From: Planctomycetota bacterium | Lineage (GTDB): Bacteria; Planctomycetota; Planctomycetia; Gemmatales; Gemmataceae | Assembly (NCBI GenBank): GCA_016872605.1 | Contig: VGZI01000012.1 | Coordinates: 1 to 63,319 of the forward strand | DNA length: 63,319 nt | Direction: 5' to 3' | Shown here: in pieces, positions 1 to 10,230 of the stretch | Position numbering within the stretch: position 1 is the first letter of the stretch | Layout of the letters: each line of letters starts with the position of its first letter | Notes under the pieces: generated by a model | What the model saw: the letters and a program-made list of their open reading frames with translations, nothing else | Databases searched by the model: none | What the model was told of the DNA's origin: nothing | Translations under genes and position numbers: made by a program

Positions 1-1
1 T

Positions 2-3000
2 ATCGGCACCGCAGTGCTCGGTCTGGCCGTGCCCGTCGGCACCTTCAGCCTCGACGCCATCAACGGCCCCGTGATCATCGCGGGCGCCGAAACCGGCGAG
101 ACCAACGGCGATCTCATCGCGATTTCCGATGTTGCAACCTCCGCGGCAGTCGGTGACACCGCCGACCTGACCGACACGACCTTGGTCGGGGCCGCGCCGG
201 TGACGATCACCTACGGCACGGTCGAAGTCTTCTACTACGAGATGACCGATCTCGCCGACACGCTGGACATCGCAGCGACGGCGCTCGGCACGAGCTACAT
301 CATCGGCGGCGACGGCGGTTCCGACACCGTCACCATCGGCAATGACACCGTTGACTTCAGCGTCAACGCCAACGGTTCGCTGGCCAGCGACGGCGGCTCG
401 CTCGATGCCATCAACGGTCCAATCACATTCATCGCTGATTCCGTCAACGGTCCGGTGGGCGCCAATGATATCTTGAACGTCGACGATTCCGGCACCGCGG
501 CACTGGCGGCCACTCCCGCCTCGGTTTCCAATATCGGCGCGGTCACCATCACGCTGCCCGTTGGTGTGACAATCACCGGCGACACTACGGAGCTGCTGGG
601 CTTCGCGCCCGCGGCAATCCGGTACACGCATCTCGGCACCGGCGGCACCTTCGGCATCGGCGTGGCCGGCAATCGCCTCGAACAGCTCAACGTGTTCACG
701 TCGACCGGCGCTGATTCGGTCAACGTGAATGCGACGACGGCCACCGGTACGACGCGCATCGACATGCACACCGGCAATGACTTCAACACGATGACGATCA
801 ACGGCGATGCGCTCAGCGCCAACAACATTTTCCACGGCTCGGCCGGAAACGATCAGTTCATCCTGAACATCGCCGCGCACCTGGGCCAGACGGCGGTCTT
901 CCCGATCACCTCGGTCGAGATCTGGGGCGACGATCCCAACGGCGACAGCGCGAACCGCGACCGTCTGATCATCAACGACAACAACGCCGGCTTTGCCCGC
1001 GATCTGAACTGGGACTACCTCGACGTGGCCGGCCTGATTCCGACCGCCTCGATCGATGTCCGCGCCCAGAGCGCCGGCAACGGCCTGGCCGGCGCCAACA
1101 GCGCGGCCATGCCGCTCAATGTCCGGTCGATGGAAACGATCCTGTTCAACAGCACCGGCACGAATGACCTGGTGCGCGTCACCGGCACCGCGGCCGACGA
1201 CATCCTGACCGTGGCCCACGTGCCCGACACGGCCGCTGTCGCCGGCAACGGCTTCATCGGCATCGATGGCCTGTTGTCGGACAGCGCCGCCTTCGTATTC
1301 CTGAACGGCAACCCGTACCTCAATTCGCCAGGCGCGACTGCGCCCGCGGATTCGCTGGCCGAGAACTACCCCGGCTTGGCGGGCGGCGGCACGGGACCGG
1401 ACCTGCTCATCGACGGCATCAACCCGGCGTTCGGCATCCGGCTGGACGGCGAAGGCACCGGCACCGTCGGCAATTGCGCGGTCGTGCAAACCGCCAGCGA
1501 GCTCGATGTGACGGTGAACGGCGGCACCAACAATTACTGGGGCCTGGGCGCCGGCGTTTTGATGACGGGCTTCGGCAATGAAGACGCCTACGACATCATC
1601 AACATCAACAATGCGACGAGCGGCGCCAACCGCGTGACCACGGTCAACAACAGCGAAGGCGCCTTGTTGCCGGTCGAGCTCATCAACGTTGCCAGCTTCG
1701 TCAACAACGCGCCGATTCCGAATCGTCCCGGCCTGGTCGTCAATGCCGGCGATGAAGATCTGCAATCGCTGCCGGCGCTTTATCGCGGCGACGGCATTGC
1801 CGACGACATCTTCGCCACGCCGCACACGCTGTTCAATATCCAGGTCAACGGCAACCTGCCGCCGCTGGGTCCGGTCGATGCGGACGGCCTGCCCCTGGGC
1901 GATCGGCTCACGCAAACGTCGCCGACTTCGTTCAGCTTGTGGTCCGACAAGGCCACGCCACCCAACGTCAGCGTCTTCGCCGGCAACAACCCGTTCGGCA
2001 TCTTCTACAGCTCGATCGAGCGGCTTGTGCTCATTCCCGGCAACGGCGTCATCAACCTGATCGGCGATCAGAACAATCCGGCCATCGACCAGACCGACAA
2101 CTTCATCGTCGTCGGCCGCAACATCGACAGCGGCGGCTCGTTGGACGGCGGCTTCCAGGAAGCGTTCATCATCATCAACGGCAGTGCGCCGATTCTGGTC
2201 GATCAAATGCAGGTCTTGAATGTCTACGGCTACGACATCCAGGGCCAGAACCTGAACAACCCGAACGTCAACGTCACCGACACGCCGGCGACCGGCGCGA
2301 CGGCCGACGACATCGACACGCTGGAAATCACGGCGTGGGCCGACAACGCGGGCGGCCCGGGCGCCAACCAGCCGCGCGGCTGGGGCGTGCACGTCAACTA
2401 CAACGAAGGTTCGCCGGCCGCCATTGACGGCGACCAGAGCGATCTGCTCATCGTCAACACCGTGGGCACCGACGGCGTCACCGGTTTGCCGATTCCCGGC
2501 GCCGATCCGGTCAGTGAGAACATCGTCATTCAGCCGAGCGGTCCGGAAGACGGCGAAGTGCGCGTCACCAACGCGGTCGACGGCTCGATGATCGTGACGA
2601 TCAGCTACATCGACAACCTCGACATCATCGTCAACGACGGCGACGGCCATGTCAGCGACACGGATACGCTGACGCTGCGCGGCACCGATCCGGACGCGCC
2701 CAACACCAGCGGCCTGGAAGATTTCTTTGTTGACCTGACCGCTGCCGGCACGCCGGCTGCGCCGATGGTCCGCGTCGAGGATAGTCAGGGCGGCTCGCTC
2801 TACAACCTGCGCAGCTTCACAAACTTCAATCAGCTCAACATCCAGGGCTTGGGCGGCAGCGACTATGTCCGCATCATCGGCCGTAACGACGGCAGCGTGA
2901 CGATCAATGTGGACGGCGGCTTGCCGGCCGGCGGCGGGCCCTTCGACGTTGATTCCGTCGAACTGCGAGGCGTCCTTAACGCCGATGATGTATTCCGCAT

Positions 3001-6000
3001 CGTTCCCGGCGCATCAATTGACAGCGGCCGCGCCGAGGCGACGCGCTCCGGCGCCACGGCGGCGACCATTGTCAACTTCATCGGTACGGAACGTGTCTCA
3101 GTGGATGGCGGCGGCGGCACGGGGACCGATACGCTGATCGTCGACGGGACCGCAGGCAGCGACACGGTTGCTCTGACGGCAGCGTTTCCCCTGGCCGGCA
3201 ACATCGATTCCAGCTTCGGACCGGGCATCTCCTTCTTCTCCCTGGGCTCGACCAGCAGCGACATCACGCTCAACGGCCTGGGCGGCGATGATGCGTTTGC
3301 CATCACCCATCGCTCCGGCTGGGGCATTGACGACGTGAACATCAACGGCGGCGCACCCAATGCCAGCGACAGCTTCCAACTCTTGACGCACGACCCGGCC
3401 ACGCTGGTGGACGACACGATCACTTACACGCCCAACGCCATCAACGGCGGCCAGATCGATGTGACCTCCGGCGCGGCCACGACCAACTACATCCTCGACA
3501 ACGTCGAATCGGCGTTCGTGGACGCCTCGACCAACGACGGCCCGGACATCCTCAACATCACCACCATCAACTCCGTCGTCACGCCCGGCTTCGCACCCGG
3601 TTCCGGCACGGTCCAACCGTATGACATCGGTGGCGCGCCGCTGTTGCCGCTCAGCTACGCGCGCGTCGAGCAGGTGGTTCTCGCCGACGGTCCGCTCAAC
3701 GGCACCGCGGTCATTCAGGGCGCCGACGCAGACGATACGATCACCGTGGAGGCCAACGGCGACGTCCGCGTGACCAACACGCTTGGCTTCGCCAACACGG
3801 TCAATGTCGCTGGCTACAACCGCATCGTCATCAACTCGCTGGGCGGCGACGACCGCATCACGATCAACGCCAACGCCGGCCTGTTCGCGGGCGGCATCGG
3901 CGTCATCGGCGGCGACAACGGCGGCGGCAGCGACAGCCTCACCGTCAACGGCACGACCGCGAACGACACCATCGACGTCAATCTGCCCGCCAGCAACATC
4001 ACCGGCATCGTCGGCGGCAACGTCGATTTCACCGGCGTCGAGCACCTCACCGTCAACGGCAACGGCACCCTGGCCGGCGACGCGATCAGCGTCACCGGCC
4101 TCGGCTCGGTCACCGGCCTGGCCAGCGTCGTCCTGAACGGCAACGGCAATGCCGGCGACACCATGTCGGTCAGCGGCACCACCGGCGCCGACAACCTGAA
4201 CTTCAACCCGACCGACGCCGGCTCCGGCCAGGTCACGCGCACCGACACGGGGACGACGGTCAACTACACCGGCATCGCGCTCGGTTCCTTCACGATCGCC
4301 GGCGGCACGGGCGGCTTCGATGTGTTGAACGTCCTCGGCACGGCCGGGGCTGACACCGTTACGTCGACCTCGACTACGATTACGCGCGACGGCACCGTTA
4401 CGATTGGCGTCGGCATCGACCGGCTCGATATCACCACTCTCGGCAACAACGACACCGTCACGCTTACCGGCCTGACGCTTCCGATGATCGTCGACGCCGG
4501 TGCGGGCAATGACACGGTCAACGGCTCGGCCATGACGGTCGGATTCACGGCGCTTGGCGGCGCCGGCGACGATTCTTTGACCGGTGGCGCGGGCAATGAC
4601 CGCCTCGAAGGCAACGACGGACTCGACACGCTCAGCGGCGGCGGCGGCAACGACATTTTGCTGGGTGGGGCTGGTTCCGATCAACTCAATCCAGGCACCG
4701 GCAACGATGTGCTCGACGGCGGCGACGATCCGGATCAAATCATCTTCAGTGCAACTACTACGGCAACCGTGCGCGAATCGGGTGATTCGAAAGTGCGCAT
4801 CGACCACGATGCCAACCTCGCTATCGGGAACGACATTGAAAACATCACCTTTTCCACCATCGCAACTTTGACCGTGGACGACCTCGCGGACACTTCCGTT
4901 ACGAAGGTAGGTGCGACCCTGAACGTGAACGGCACGTTGACAGTAAACGGGTCGGTGGGGAACGACGCCATCAATGTCGCGCTAGAAACGGCGGGTATTC
5001 CCGGTCCTTTCCCGCTTCCTGTGGTGGGCACACGTTGGGGTTCGGTAGAAACCGCGGTGCTCGGCAACGGCACGTTGGTATTGAACGGTCTCAATGGCAA
5101 CGACACGATTCAAGTGAATCCGAATGCCGTCACCGGCGCGGGGTTCACCTTCTCCCAGGTCACGCTCTCCGGCGGGGACGGCGACGATTTCCTCTCCGCC
5201 GACGCCATCCTCATCGGCGGCGCCGGCAACGATACGCTCCAGGGCGGCGCAGGCGTTGATTCCTACCAAGGCGGCGCAGGCGAGGACACCTTCATCGTCA
5301 GCGGCGGCGCCGATACCTACGACGGCGGCGATGACTTCGACACCATCGTCTTCCGCGGAACCTCCGGCAACGATACCTTCATCGTCAACCAATCCGCTGC
5401 AACCACGCTCGACTCCACCGTCAACGGCACGACGAAAACCGACACGCTGGTGGTCGATGGCGGCGGCGTGCGAACCGTCGAAGCCGTCCGCATCGAAGCT
5501 GGCTCAGGCGCCGATCTCATTAGCGCCAACTGGCTCGACACGCTCGGCATCGACGCCGTCGTTAACAGTCTCCGCTTCGACGTCGTCGGCGGCCCCGACT
5601 TCACGCAAGATCGTCTCGCCGTCACCGACGGCGGCCTCGGCGATCTGACGTTGATTCGCCAGGGCGCTTCGCCGAATACCGGAACCGTAACGATCGGTCC
5701 GGGAAATGCTGAACCGCTCGAATTGACGTATGAGCAAGTCGAGCGTGTCGACGTCACGGGTCTCAATCCGATCACCGGACGAACGGGGACCGATCAAGCA
5801 GGCCGCGTCGTGGTGTTCCACAACGATCCATTCGAGTTCAACGACAGCCGGCTCAATTCCGGTCAGCTCGCTCGCGTCGGCCAGAATCCGAATAGCCCGA
5901 CTATCGATCCAGGCGGCATCGCGGCGCCATTTGGATTGAACGGCGATGAGGACTGGTATGAGTTCCGCCCGCCGGCGACCAACGTGTACCAGGTCAAGAT

Positions 6001-9000
6001 TCTTTTCGATCGCGTGCCGACGCTGACGAACGGTCGGCCCGGATTGCCGGGCAACGGCGACCTGTCGCTAGACATCTACGGCGCCGACGGGAACCTGATT
6101 ACCAGTGGCGTTCCGGATCCCGATGGGAACAACTTGATCGCGATATTCGGCGCAACGAACAATCCGCTCAACCTGGCCGCACTCGAACCATTCGAGCGAA
6201 TTTTTGTACGCGTCAAGGGCGCGGGCAATCAGCCGAGCGTTTCGATCAACACGTATGACTTCGACAACTTGTCCGGCGCGGGCAGCGGTATCCCGGGCGT
6301 GAGTCTCGTGGACACGATCGGCCCGCAGGTGATGGGCGTTCGCATTCCGGATGACCTGGCGACCGCGGCGGACGAATCACAGTATCCGCTGTTTGCGCCG
6401 AAGCCGACGCTTGGCCCGACGCCTTTGGTGCAGAGTCTGGAAATCAGTTTTATCGACCTCCCGCCACGAGCCGCTGGATTCCTTTATCCTGCACTCGATC
6501 CGGCCCAGTTCAATGGCGACACGACCGGGGCCCAGCAGGTAACGGCAATCGCCCGCGGCCTGTTCTCGGTGGTGGGCGACCGCATCGGCAACGTGCCGAT
6601 CGTTGCCGTAAGCCTGAGCGAGACCAACCCGGCCGCGAATGCGATTGCGACCGCGCTCGTAACGATTTATTTCGATACGACCAATCCGCTGTTCCAAGGC
6701 GGCTTGCCCGACGATCGCTATACGCTCACCATCCTCGACGGACTCACCGATCCCGCGGGCAATCGGCTCGACGGCGAAAGCAACGCCGCTCAGCCCAACG
6801 CCGCGCCCAACTTCCCCTCCGGCAACGGGCAAGCCGGCGGCAACTTCGTCGCTCGCTTCACCGTTAACAGCCGACCGCACATCGGCGTCTACGGCAACGG
6901 GACGCAGCAACTCGATATCAACGGCAACGGACTCTGGGATCCGCTGAACGCCGACACCGTCAATGCCGACAAGGCTTTTTCACTCGGCCGATACACGGAC
7001 CATATCTTCGCCGGCGATTTTGCGGGCATTGGGTTGAACGGGAACGGATTCGACAAGCTCGGAGCGTACGGCGGCGTCAACGGCCGATTCCGGTTCCTCC
7101 TGGCCACCGGCGGCGTCGTGGATAATGTCCTCACGATTTATCCGACGTTGCAGATCAACGGATTGCCGTTGGCCTACAACTTCAACCCAGCGATCAATGC
7201 GGACGAGATTGCCGTCTTTGATGGCAAGGGTAATTGGTACATCGATTATGCTCATCAAAACAACATCGGCGGCTCGGGCACCGTGGTCATCAGCAACGGT
7301 CTGCGGGGCTTCCCGGTCGTGGGCGACTTCGATGGCGATGGCAGGTTTGACCTCGGCACCTATCAGCCCGACACCAACACCTGGCAGTTCGACTTGAACG
7401 CGCTTGCCAGTCCCGGCCTCGACGCCACGCTGACCGGTGGCATTAGCGGAGTTGAGAGCATGACGTTCGGCGGGATCATGGAACGCCCCGTTGCCGCCGA
7501 CATGAACCACGACGGCATCACTGACATCGGCCTCTATGTGCCGACGGCCAACCAGGTGACCGGCCGCGGCGCCGATTGGTACTTCCTCGAATCACCTGGC
7601 CCCGGCACGAACCCGGCGCCGTTTTTCGGCACGCTCAACGCCCTGAGCCACCAGTTCAATCCGGGACCGTTCTCGCAGGATCAGTTCTACAGCTACGGCA
7701 ATGGCTTCCAACTCCCGATCGTCGGCGTATGGGATCCGCCGGCGCCGGCGGCGCCGCCCGTCGTCAAGCTCGCCACAGGATCGTTCACCGACGTTTCGGT
7801 TTCGGCACGCGTCGAAAGCGTGCCCGCGGACAGCGCAACCGGTCTCGTCGCTCGACGAAGCGCCGACGGCAAGAATCAGTATTGGGCCGGCATTGTATTC
7901 TCGGGCAGTACCGCAAACGCGCAGATTCGAATGCTGAAGAACGGCGCCTGGCAGACCTTGGCGAGCACTCCCATCGCCAGGCCGATGGGCCCCTTCACGC
8001 TGAAACTTGATGTAGTAGGATCGACGCTGGAGTTGTCGCTCAATGGAACGTCGATCGCGTCCGCGGTCAGTGCATTCCTTCAAGGCGCCGGCGGCGCCGG
8101 CAGCTACTCCGACGCCGGCACCGTCATTTGGCCCAGCGTCGCCACGGCCGTGAAACGCCCAATCGTGACGATGCCTTTCGTGGACGGGTTCAGCCAGGCC
8201 GACGGCAAGCTGCTGTCCGCGTCGTGGAATCAATGGACCGGAAACTTCCGAACCAAGGGCGGCGCGGCCATCGGACAACTGGCCGTCAACCTCTCCACCG
8301 TTCACAGCGCCGCCCAGACCGACAGCTACCAGAGTGTGGATGTCACCACGCTTCCGGCGCGCGGATTCGCCGGCCTCGTCGCACGCTACAACTCGGTCTC
8401 CGATACGATGTATCGCGCCGGCTTGACTGCGGTTTACAATGCGACAACCCGGAAGACGACCTACCAAGTTCAGATTTGGAAAAAGCTCGCCAGGAAATGG
8501 ACGCTGCTGGCCTCCAAGAATGTCACGACCGGCGCCGGCACGCTCACCTTCGCCTCGGTCGGCAGTTCGCAGCAGCTTTACATCAACGGTACGCTCGTCT
8601 TGGCCGCGGGCGATACTTCGCTCAAGACCGGCGGCGTCGGAATCTACGGCACGCAAGGCGCCTCGCTCGAAATGTATTCCGCTCGCTCGCCAGTTTTCAC
8701 CACCACCGGCCTGCCGTTCTCCGATTCGTTCAATGGCGGTTCCATGCCGGGCGCCAACTGGTATGCCGTCTCCGGCGGTTTCGGTGTCTCGGGCAATCGG
8801 CTCGTCGGCGTCGGCGCCGCCAACGTGCTGACCGTGTACGGCGCCAGCCAGCTCAACGTCTCGGTTCAGGCGCAGATCGCGGCCGTTCAAGCGGGCCGCG
8901 ACGCCGGTGTGCTGGCACGGTACAACGCGCTATCGGGCAATACCTATTGGGCGGGCATCGTCGCGACTCATAACGCTGCCACCAACAAGACCACCTACAC

Positions 9001-9223
9001 CGCTCAGATCAAACGTCGGATCAACGGAACGTGGACGGTCTTGTTCAGCAAGGTCGGCGTGCAGCCAGGCGCCGTGCGATTCGATGTCAACGGCAATCAG
9101 CTGACATTGTCGCTGAACGGCGTTCAACTTGGGTCCGTCCGCGACTCGATGATCGGCGCTGCCGGCGCAGTCGGCGTCTCCGGCGGAACGGGCAGCCAGT
9201 ACGCCAGCTTCTCCGCCGGATAG
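2..9223 (+). CDS. Giant multidomain secreted/surface protein, RTX-like and LamG-like (5' end outside window)
   Basis: The reading frame is open from the first bases of the window, so the start lies upstream and about 3,073 residues are visible. The N-terminal two thirds is Gly/Asp/Asn/Thr-rich beta-repeat sequence of the kind NGLGGDDxFxI. Clear RTX-type nonapeptides (GGAGNDxLxGG) occur around nt 4500-4740 and again around nt 5200-5345; in this family they bind calcium and aid export. Next come a PPC-like domain (nt about 5810-6260), an Ig-like Big_5-type region (nt about 6310-6800), FG-GAP/VCBS-like segments with DxDGDG motifs (nt about 6880-7735), and three tandem concanavalin/LamG-like domains (nt about 7770-9220). 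I see no PEP-CTERM or LPXTG tail. The likely role is cell-surface adhesion or matrix. Domain edges are approximate; the surface location is inferred. Confidence 0.85.
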   Translation: MGTAVLGLAVPVGTFSLDAINGPVIIAGAETGETNGDLIAISDVATSAAVGDTADLTDTTLVGAAPVTITYGTVEVFYYEMTDLADTLDIAATALGTSYIIGGDGGSDTVTIGNDTVDFSVNANGSLASDGGSLDAINGPITFIADSVNGPVGANDILNVDDSGTAALAATPASVSNIGAVTITLPVGVTITGDTTELLGFAPAAIRYTHLGTGGTFGIGVAGNRLEQLNVFTSTGADSVNVNATTATGTTRIDMHTGNDFNTMTINGDALSANNIFHGSAGNDQFILNIAAHLGQTAVFPITSVEIWGDDPNGDSANRDRLIINDNNAGFARDLNWDYLDVAGLIPTASIDVRAQSAGNGLAGANSAAMPLNVRSMETILFNSTGTNDLVRVTGTAADDILTVAHVPDTAAVAGNGFIGIDGLLSDSAAFVFLNGNPYLNSPGATAPADSLAENYPGLAGGGTGPDLLIDGINPAFGIRLDGEGTGTVGNCAVVQTASELDVTVNGGTNNYWGLGAGVLMTGFGNEDAYDIININNATSGANRVTTVNNSEGALLPVELINVASFVNNAPIPNRPGLVVNAGDEDLQSLPALYRGDGIADDIFATPHTLFNIQVNGNLPPLGPVDADGLPLGDRLTQTSPTSFSLWSDKATPPNVSVFAGNNPFGIFYSSIERLVLIPGNGVINLIGDQNNPAIDQTDNFIVVGRNIDSGGSLDGGFQEAFIIINGSAPILVDQMQVLNVYGYDIQGQNLNNPNVNVTDTPATGATADDIDTLEITAWADNAGGPGANQPRGWGVHVNYNEGSPAAIDGDQSDLLIVNTVGTDGVTGLPIPGADPVSENIVIQPSGPEDGEVRVTNAVDGSMIVTISYIDNLDIIVNDGDGHVSDTDTLTLRGTDPDAPNTSGLEDFFVDLTAAGTPAAPMVRVEDSQGGSLYNLRSFTNFNQLNIQGLGGSDYVRIIGRNDGSVTINVDGGLPAGGGPFDVDSVELRGVLNADDVFRIVPGASIDSGRAEATRSGATAATIVNFIGTERVSVDGGGGTGTDTLIVDGTAGSDTVALTAAFPLAGNIDSSFGPGISFFSLGSTSSDITLNGLGGDDAFAITHRSGWGIDDVNINGGAPNASDSFQLLTHDPATLVDDTITYTPNAINGGQIDVTSGAATTNYILDNVESAFVDASTNDGPDILNITTINSVVTPGFAPGSGTVQPYDIGGAPLLPLSYARVEQVVLADGPLNGTAVIQGADADDTITVEANGDVRVTNTLGFANTVNVAGYNRIVINSLGGDDRITINANAGLFAGGIGVIGGDNGGGSDSLTVNGTTANDTIDVNLPASNITGIVGGNVDFTGVEHLTVNGNGTLAGDAISVTGLGSVTGLASVVLNGNGNAGDTMSVSGTTGADNLNFNPTDAGSGQVTRTDTGTTVNYTGIALGSFTIAGGTGGFDVLNVLGTAGADTVTSTSTTITRDGTVTIGVGIDRLDITTLGNNDTVTLTGLTLPMIVDAGAGNDTVNGSAMTVGFTALGGAGDDSLTGGAGNDRLEGNDGLDTLSGGGGNDILLGGAGSDQLNPGTGNDVLDGGDDPDQIIFSATTTATVRESGDSKVRIDHDANLAIGNDIENITFSTIATLTVDDLADTSVTKVGATLNVNGTLTVNGSVGNDAINVALETAGIPGPFPLPVVGTRWGSVETAVLGNGTLVLNGLNGNDTIQVNPNAVTGAGFTFSQVTLSGGDGDDFLSADAILIGGAGNDTLQGGAGVDSYQGGAGEDTFIVSGGADTYDGGDDFDTIVFRGTSGNDTFIVNQSAATTLDSTVNGTTKTDTLVVDGGGVRTVEAVRIEAGSGADLISANWLDTLGIDAVVNSLRFDVVGGPDFTQDRLAVTDGGLGDLTLIRQGASPNTGTVTIGPGNAEPLELTYEQVERVDVTGLNPITGRTGTDQAGRVVVFHNDPFEFNDSRLNSGQLARVGQNPNSPTIDPGGIAAPFGLNGDEDWYEFRPPATNVYQVKILFDRVPTLTNGRPGLPGNGDLSLDIYGADGNLITSGVPDPDGNNLIAIFGATNNPLNLAALEPFERIFVRVKGAGNQPSVSINTYDFDNLSGAGSGIPGVSLVDTIGPQVMGVRIPDDLATAADESQYPLFAPKPTLGPTPLVQSLEISFIDLPPRAAGFLYPALDPAQFNGDTTGAQQVTAIARGLFSVVGDRIGNVPIVAVSLSETNPAANAIATALVTIYFDTTNPLFQGGLPDDRYTLTILDGLTDPAGNRLDGESNAAQPNAAPNFPSGNGQAGGNFVARFTVNSRPHIGVYGNGTQQLDINGNGLWDPLNADTVNADKAFSLGRYTDHIFAGDFAGIGLNGNGFDKLGAYGGVNGRFRFLLATGGVVDNVLTIYPTLQINGLPLAYNFNPAINADEIAVFDGKGNWYIDYAHQNNIGGSGTVVISNGLRGFPVVGDFDGDGRFDLGTYQPDTNTWQFDLNALASPGLDATLTGGISGVESMTFGGIMERPVAADMNHDGITDIGLYVPTANQVTGRGADWYFLESPGPGTNPAPFFGTLNALSHQFNPGPFSQDQFYSYGNGFQLPIVGVWDPPAPAAPPVVKLATGSFTDVSVSARVESVPADSATGLVARRSADGKNQYWAGIVFSGSTANAQIRMLKNGAWQTLASTPIARPMGPFTLKLDVVGSTLELSLNGTSIASAVSAFLQGAGGAGSYSDAGTVIWPSVATAVKRPIVTMPFVDGFSQADGKLLSASWNQWTGNFRTKGGAAIGQLAVNLSTVHSAAQTDSYQSVDVTTLPARGFAGLVARYNSVSDTMYRAGLTAVYNATTRKTTYQVQIWKKLARKWTLLASKNVTTGAGTLTFASVGSSQQLYINGTLVLAAGDTSLKTGGVGIYGTQGASLEMYSARSPVFTTTGLPFSDSFNGGSMPGANWYAVSGGFGVSGNRLVGVGAANVLTVYGASQLNVSVQAQIAAVQAGRDAGVLARYNALSGNTYWAGIVATHNAATNKTTYTAQIKRRINGTWTVLFSKVGVQPGAVRFDVNGNQLTLSLNGVQLGSVRDSMIGAAGAVGVSGGTGSQYASFSAG

Positions 9224-9242
9224 CAACAAGTCCGAAAGCACG

Positions 9243-9294
9243 GAGCCGCGCACGAAACAAGGAACGATTCCTTGTCTGGTGCGCGGCTCTTTTT
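9243..9294 (+). terminator. Intrinsic terminator of the giant surface-protein gene
   Basis: A perfect 10-bp stem (GAGCCGCGCA, 9243-9252, with 9280-9289) encloses a second perfect 8-bp stem (ACAAGGAA, 9257-9264, with 9268-9275) and is followed directly by TTTTT. It begins 19 nt after the giant gene's stop codon. The leftward PilZ gene converges on it, but the left side lacks an A-tract, so it should work mainly for rightward transcription. Confidence 0.9.
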
Positions 9295-9314
9295 ATTGGA
9301 CGAATCTTGATCGC

Positions 9315-10058
9315 TCACGTCAACTCGACGAGGGCCCGCATCTCATCGGTGCCTGGCGATCGGCCGATGACTTTGCCGGTGATCTCCCAGCCATTGCTCT
9401 GCTCATGAAACCCCGTGACTTGAACACGCACGGACCAGCTAGATTGGTCGGCCGATTTGCCGCGGAACGCTAGGATCTTGCCCGGGGCGAGCGGCCAAAT
9501 GCGTGACACGTTGAGCTTTTTGATGACGAAATCCATCGTTCGGCCCGAAACCGTTTCGACATGCAAGAACACGTTTTGAAGTACGCGGGATTCCGGCTGC
9601 GTATTCGCCGTTGCGTCCGCGTCGGTTTCGGCGGGTTCGGGCTCGTCTTCTGGGGGTTTTTCCGTCGACAAAACATGCTGTGTCGAAGTCAGCAGCCGCT
9701 GCAATTCGTCGTCACTGAGCTCGCTGACGAATTTGCAGCCGAGCATCCAGGCGCCGTTGCCCGCGGAACGAACATGCATGACCTTGACGAAAACAACGGT
9801 GGGTTCGCGAACGCCGTCGCCGGGCAATTCGATGGCGAGAGCGGAGCCTTTTTCGAAACGTCGTTGCAGGAGCAGCCGGATCCCTCCGATCGAGATGTCG
9901 CTTATCGTCGCCGGCCAGCGCATCTCTTTCATCTCCACCACGGACGCGGGTTGGCAGGTGGTCGGGACCGAGCATTCGGAGCGCGGATAGACGCGACAAT
10001 CGGCGATGGGCCTTTCCACCGGGGGATTGTGCGGCGCGGGAAGAACTTGGGACGTCAT
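9315..10058 (-). CDS. PilZ domain protein (likely c-di-GMP receptor)
   Basis: A 247-residue soluble protein with an N-terminal PilZ domain (about residues 15-125). Both c-di-GMP signature motifs are present: RxxxR as RVYPR, and (D/N)xSxxG as DISIGG. A Pro/Glu/Asp-rich linker (about residues 130-155) leads to a second beta-rich domain of about 90 residues that I cannot name; it could be a degenerate PilZ or YcgR-like barrel. No transmembrane segment or enzymatic domain is seen, so it is probably an adaptor that passes c-di-GMP level to a partner. The gene is divergent from another PilZ-like gene 172 bp away. Confidence 0.85.
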   Translation of the reverse strand: MTSQVLPAPHNPPVERPIADCRVYPRSECSVPTTCQPASVVEMKEMRWPATISDISIGGIRLLLQRRFEKGSALAIELPGDGVREPTVVFVKVMHVRSAGNGAWMLGCKFVSELSDDELQRLLTSTQHVLSTEKPPEDEPEPAETDADATANTQPESRVLQNVFLHVETVSGRTMDFVIKKLNVSRIWPLAPGKILAFRGKSADQSSWSVRVQVTGFHEQSNGWEITGKVIGRSPGTDEMRALVELT

Positions 10059-10230
10059 GATGCATCCAGATGGGCCAGGGGCGTACCGTTGTAAAAAAGG
10101 CTAGATTACTTTTCGTGTTTGTCAAACTGGCCGGTGGCCGCACATCGAATCACGTCGTCGCGGCGAGGGCAGCTCGGATTTGACTTTCCGGCATCGGTGA
10201 ACTATCTTTCAGATAACACGCTGCCCGTCC

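Noticed and set aside
3098..4807. 569-residue leftward frame inside the giant surface protein gene
   Set aside because: It is an antisense shadow caused by the strong codon bias of the + strand gene; composition is Arg/Val/Ala/Asp-rich with no family resemblance.
7592..8890. 432-residue leftward frame
   Set aside because: Antisense shadow of the LamG-like domains in the giant gene; no start site or domain.
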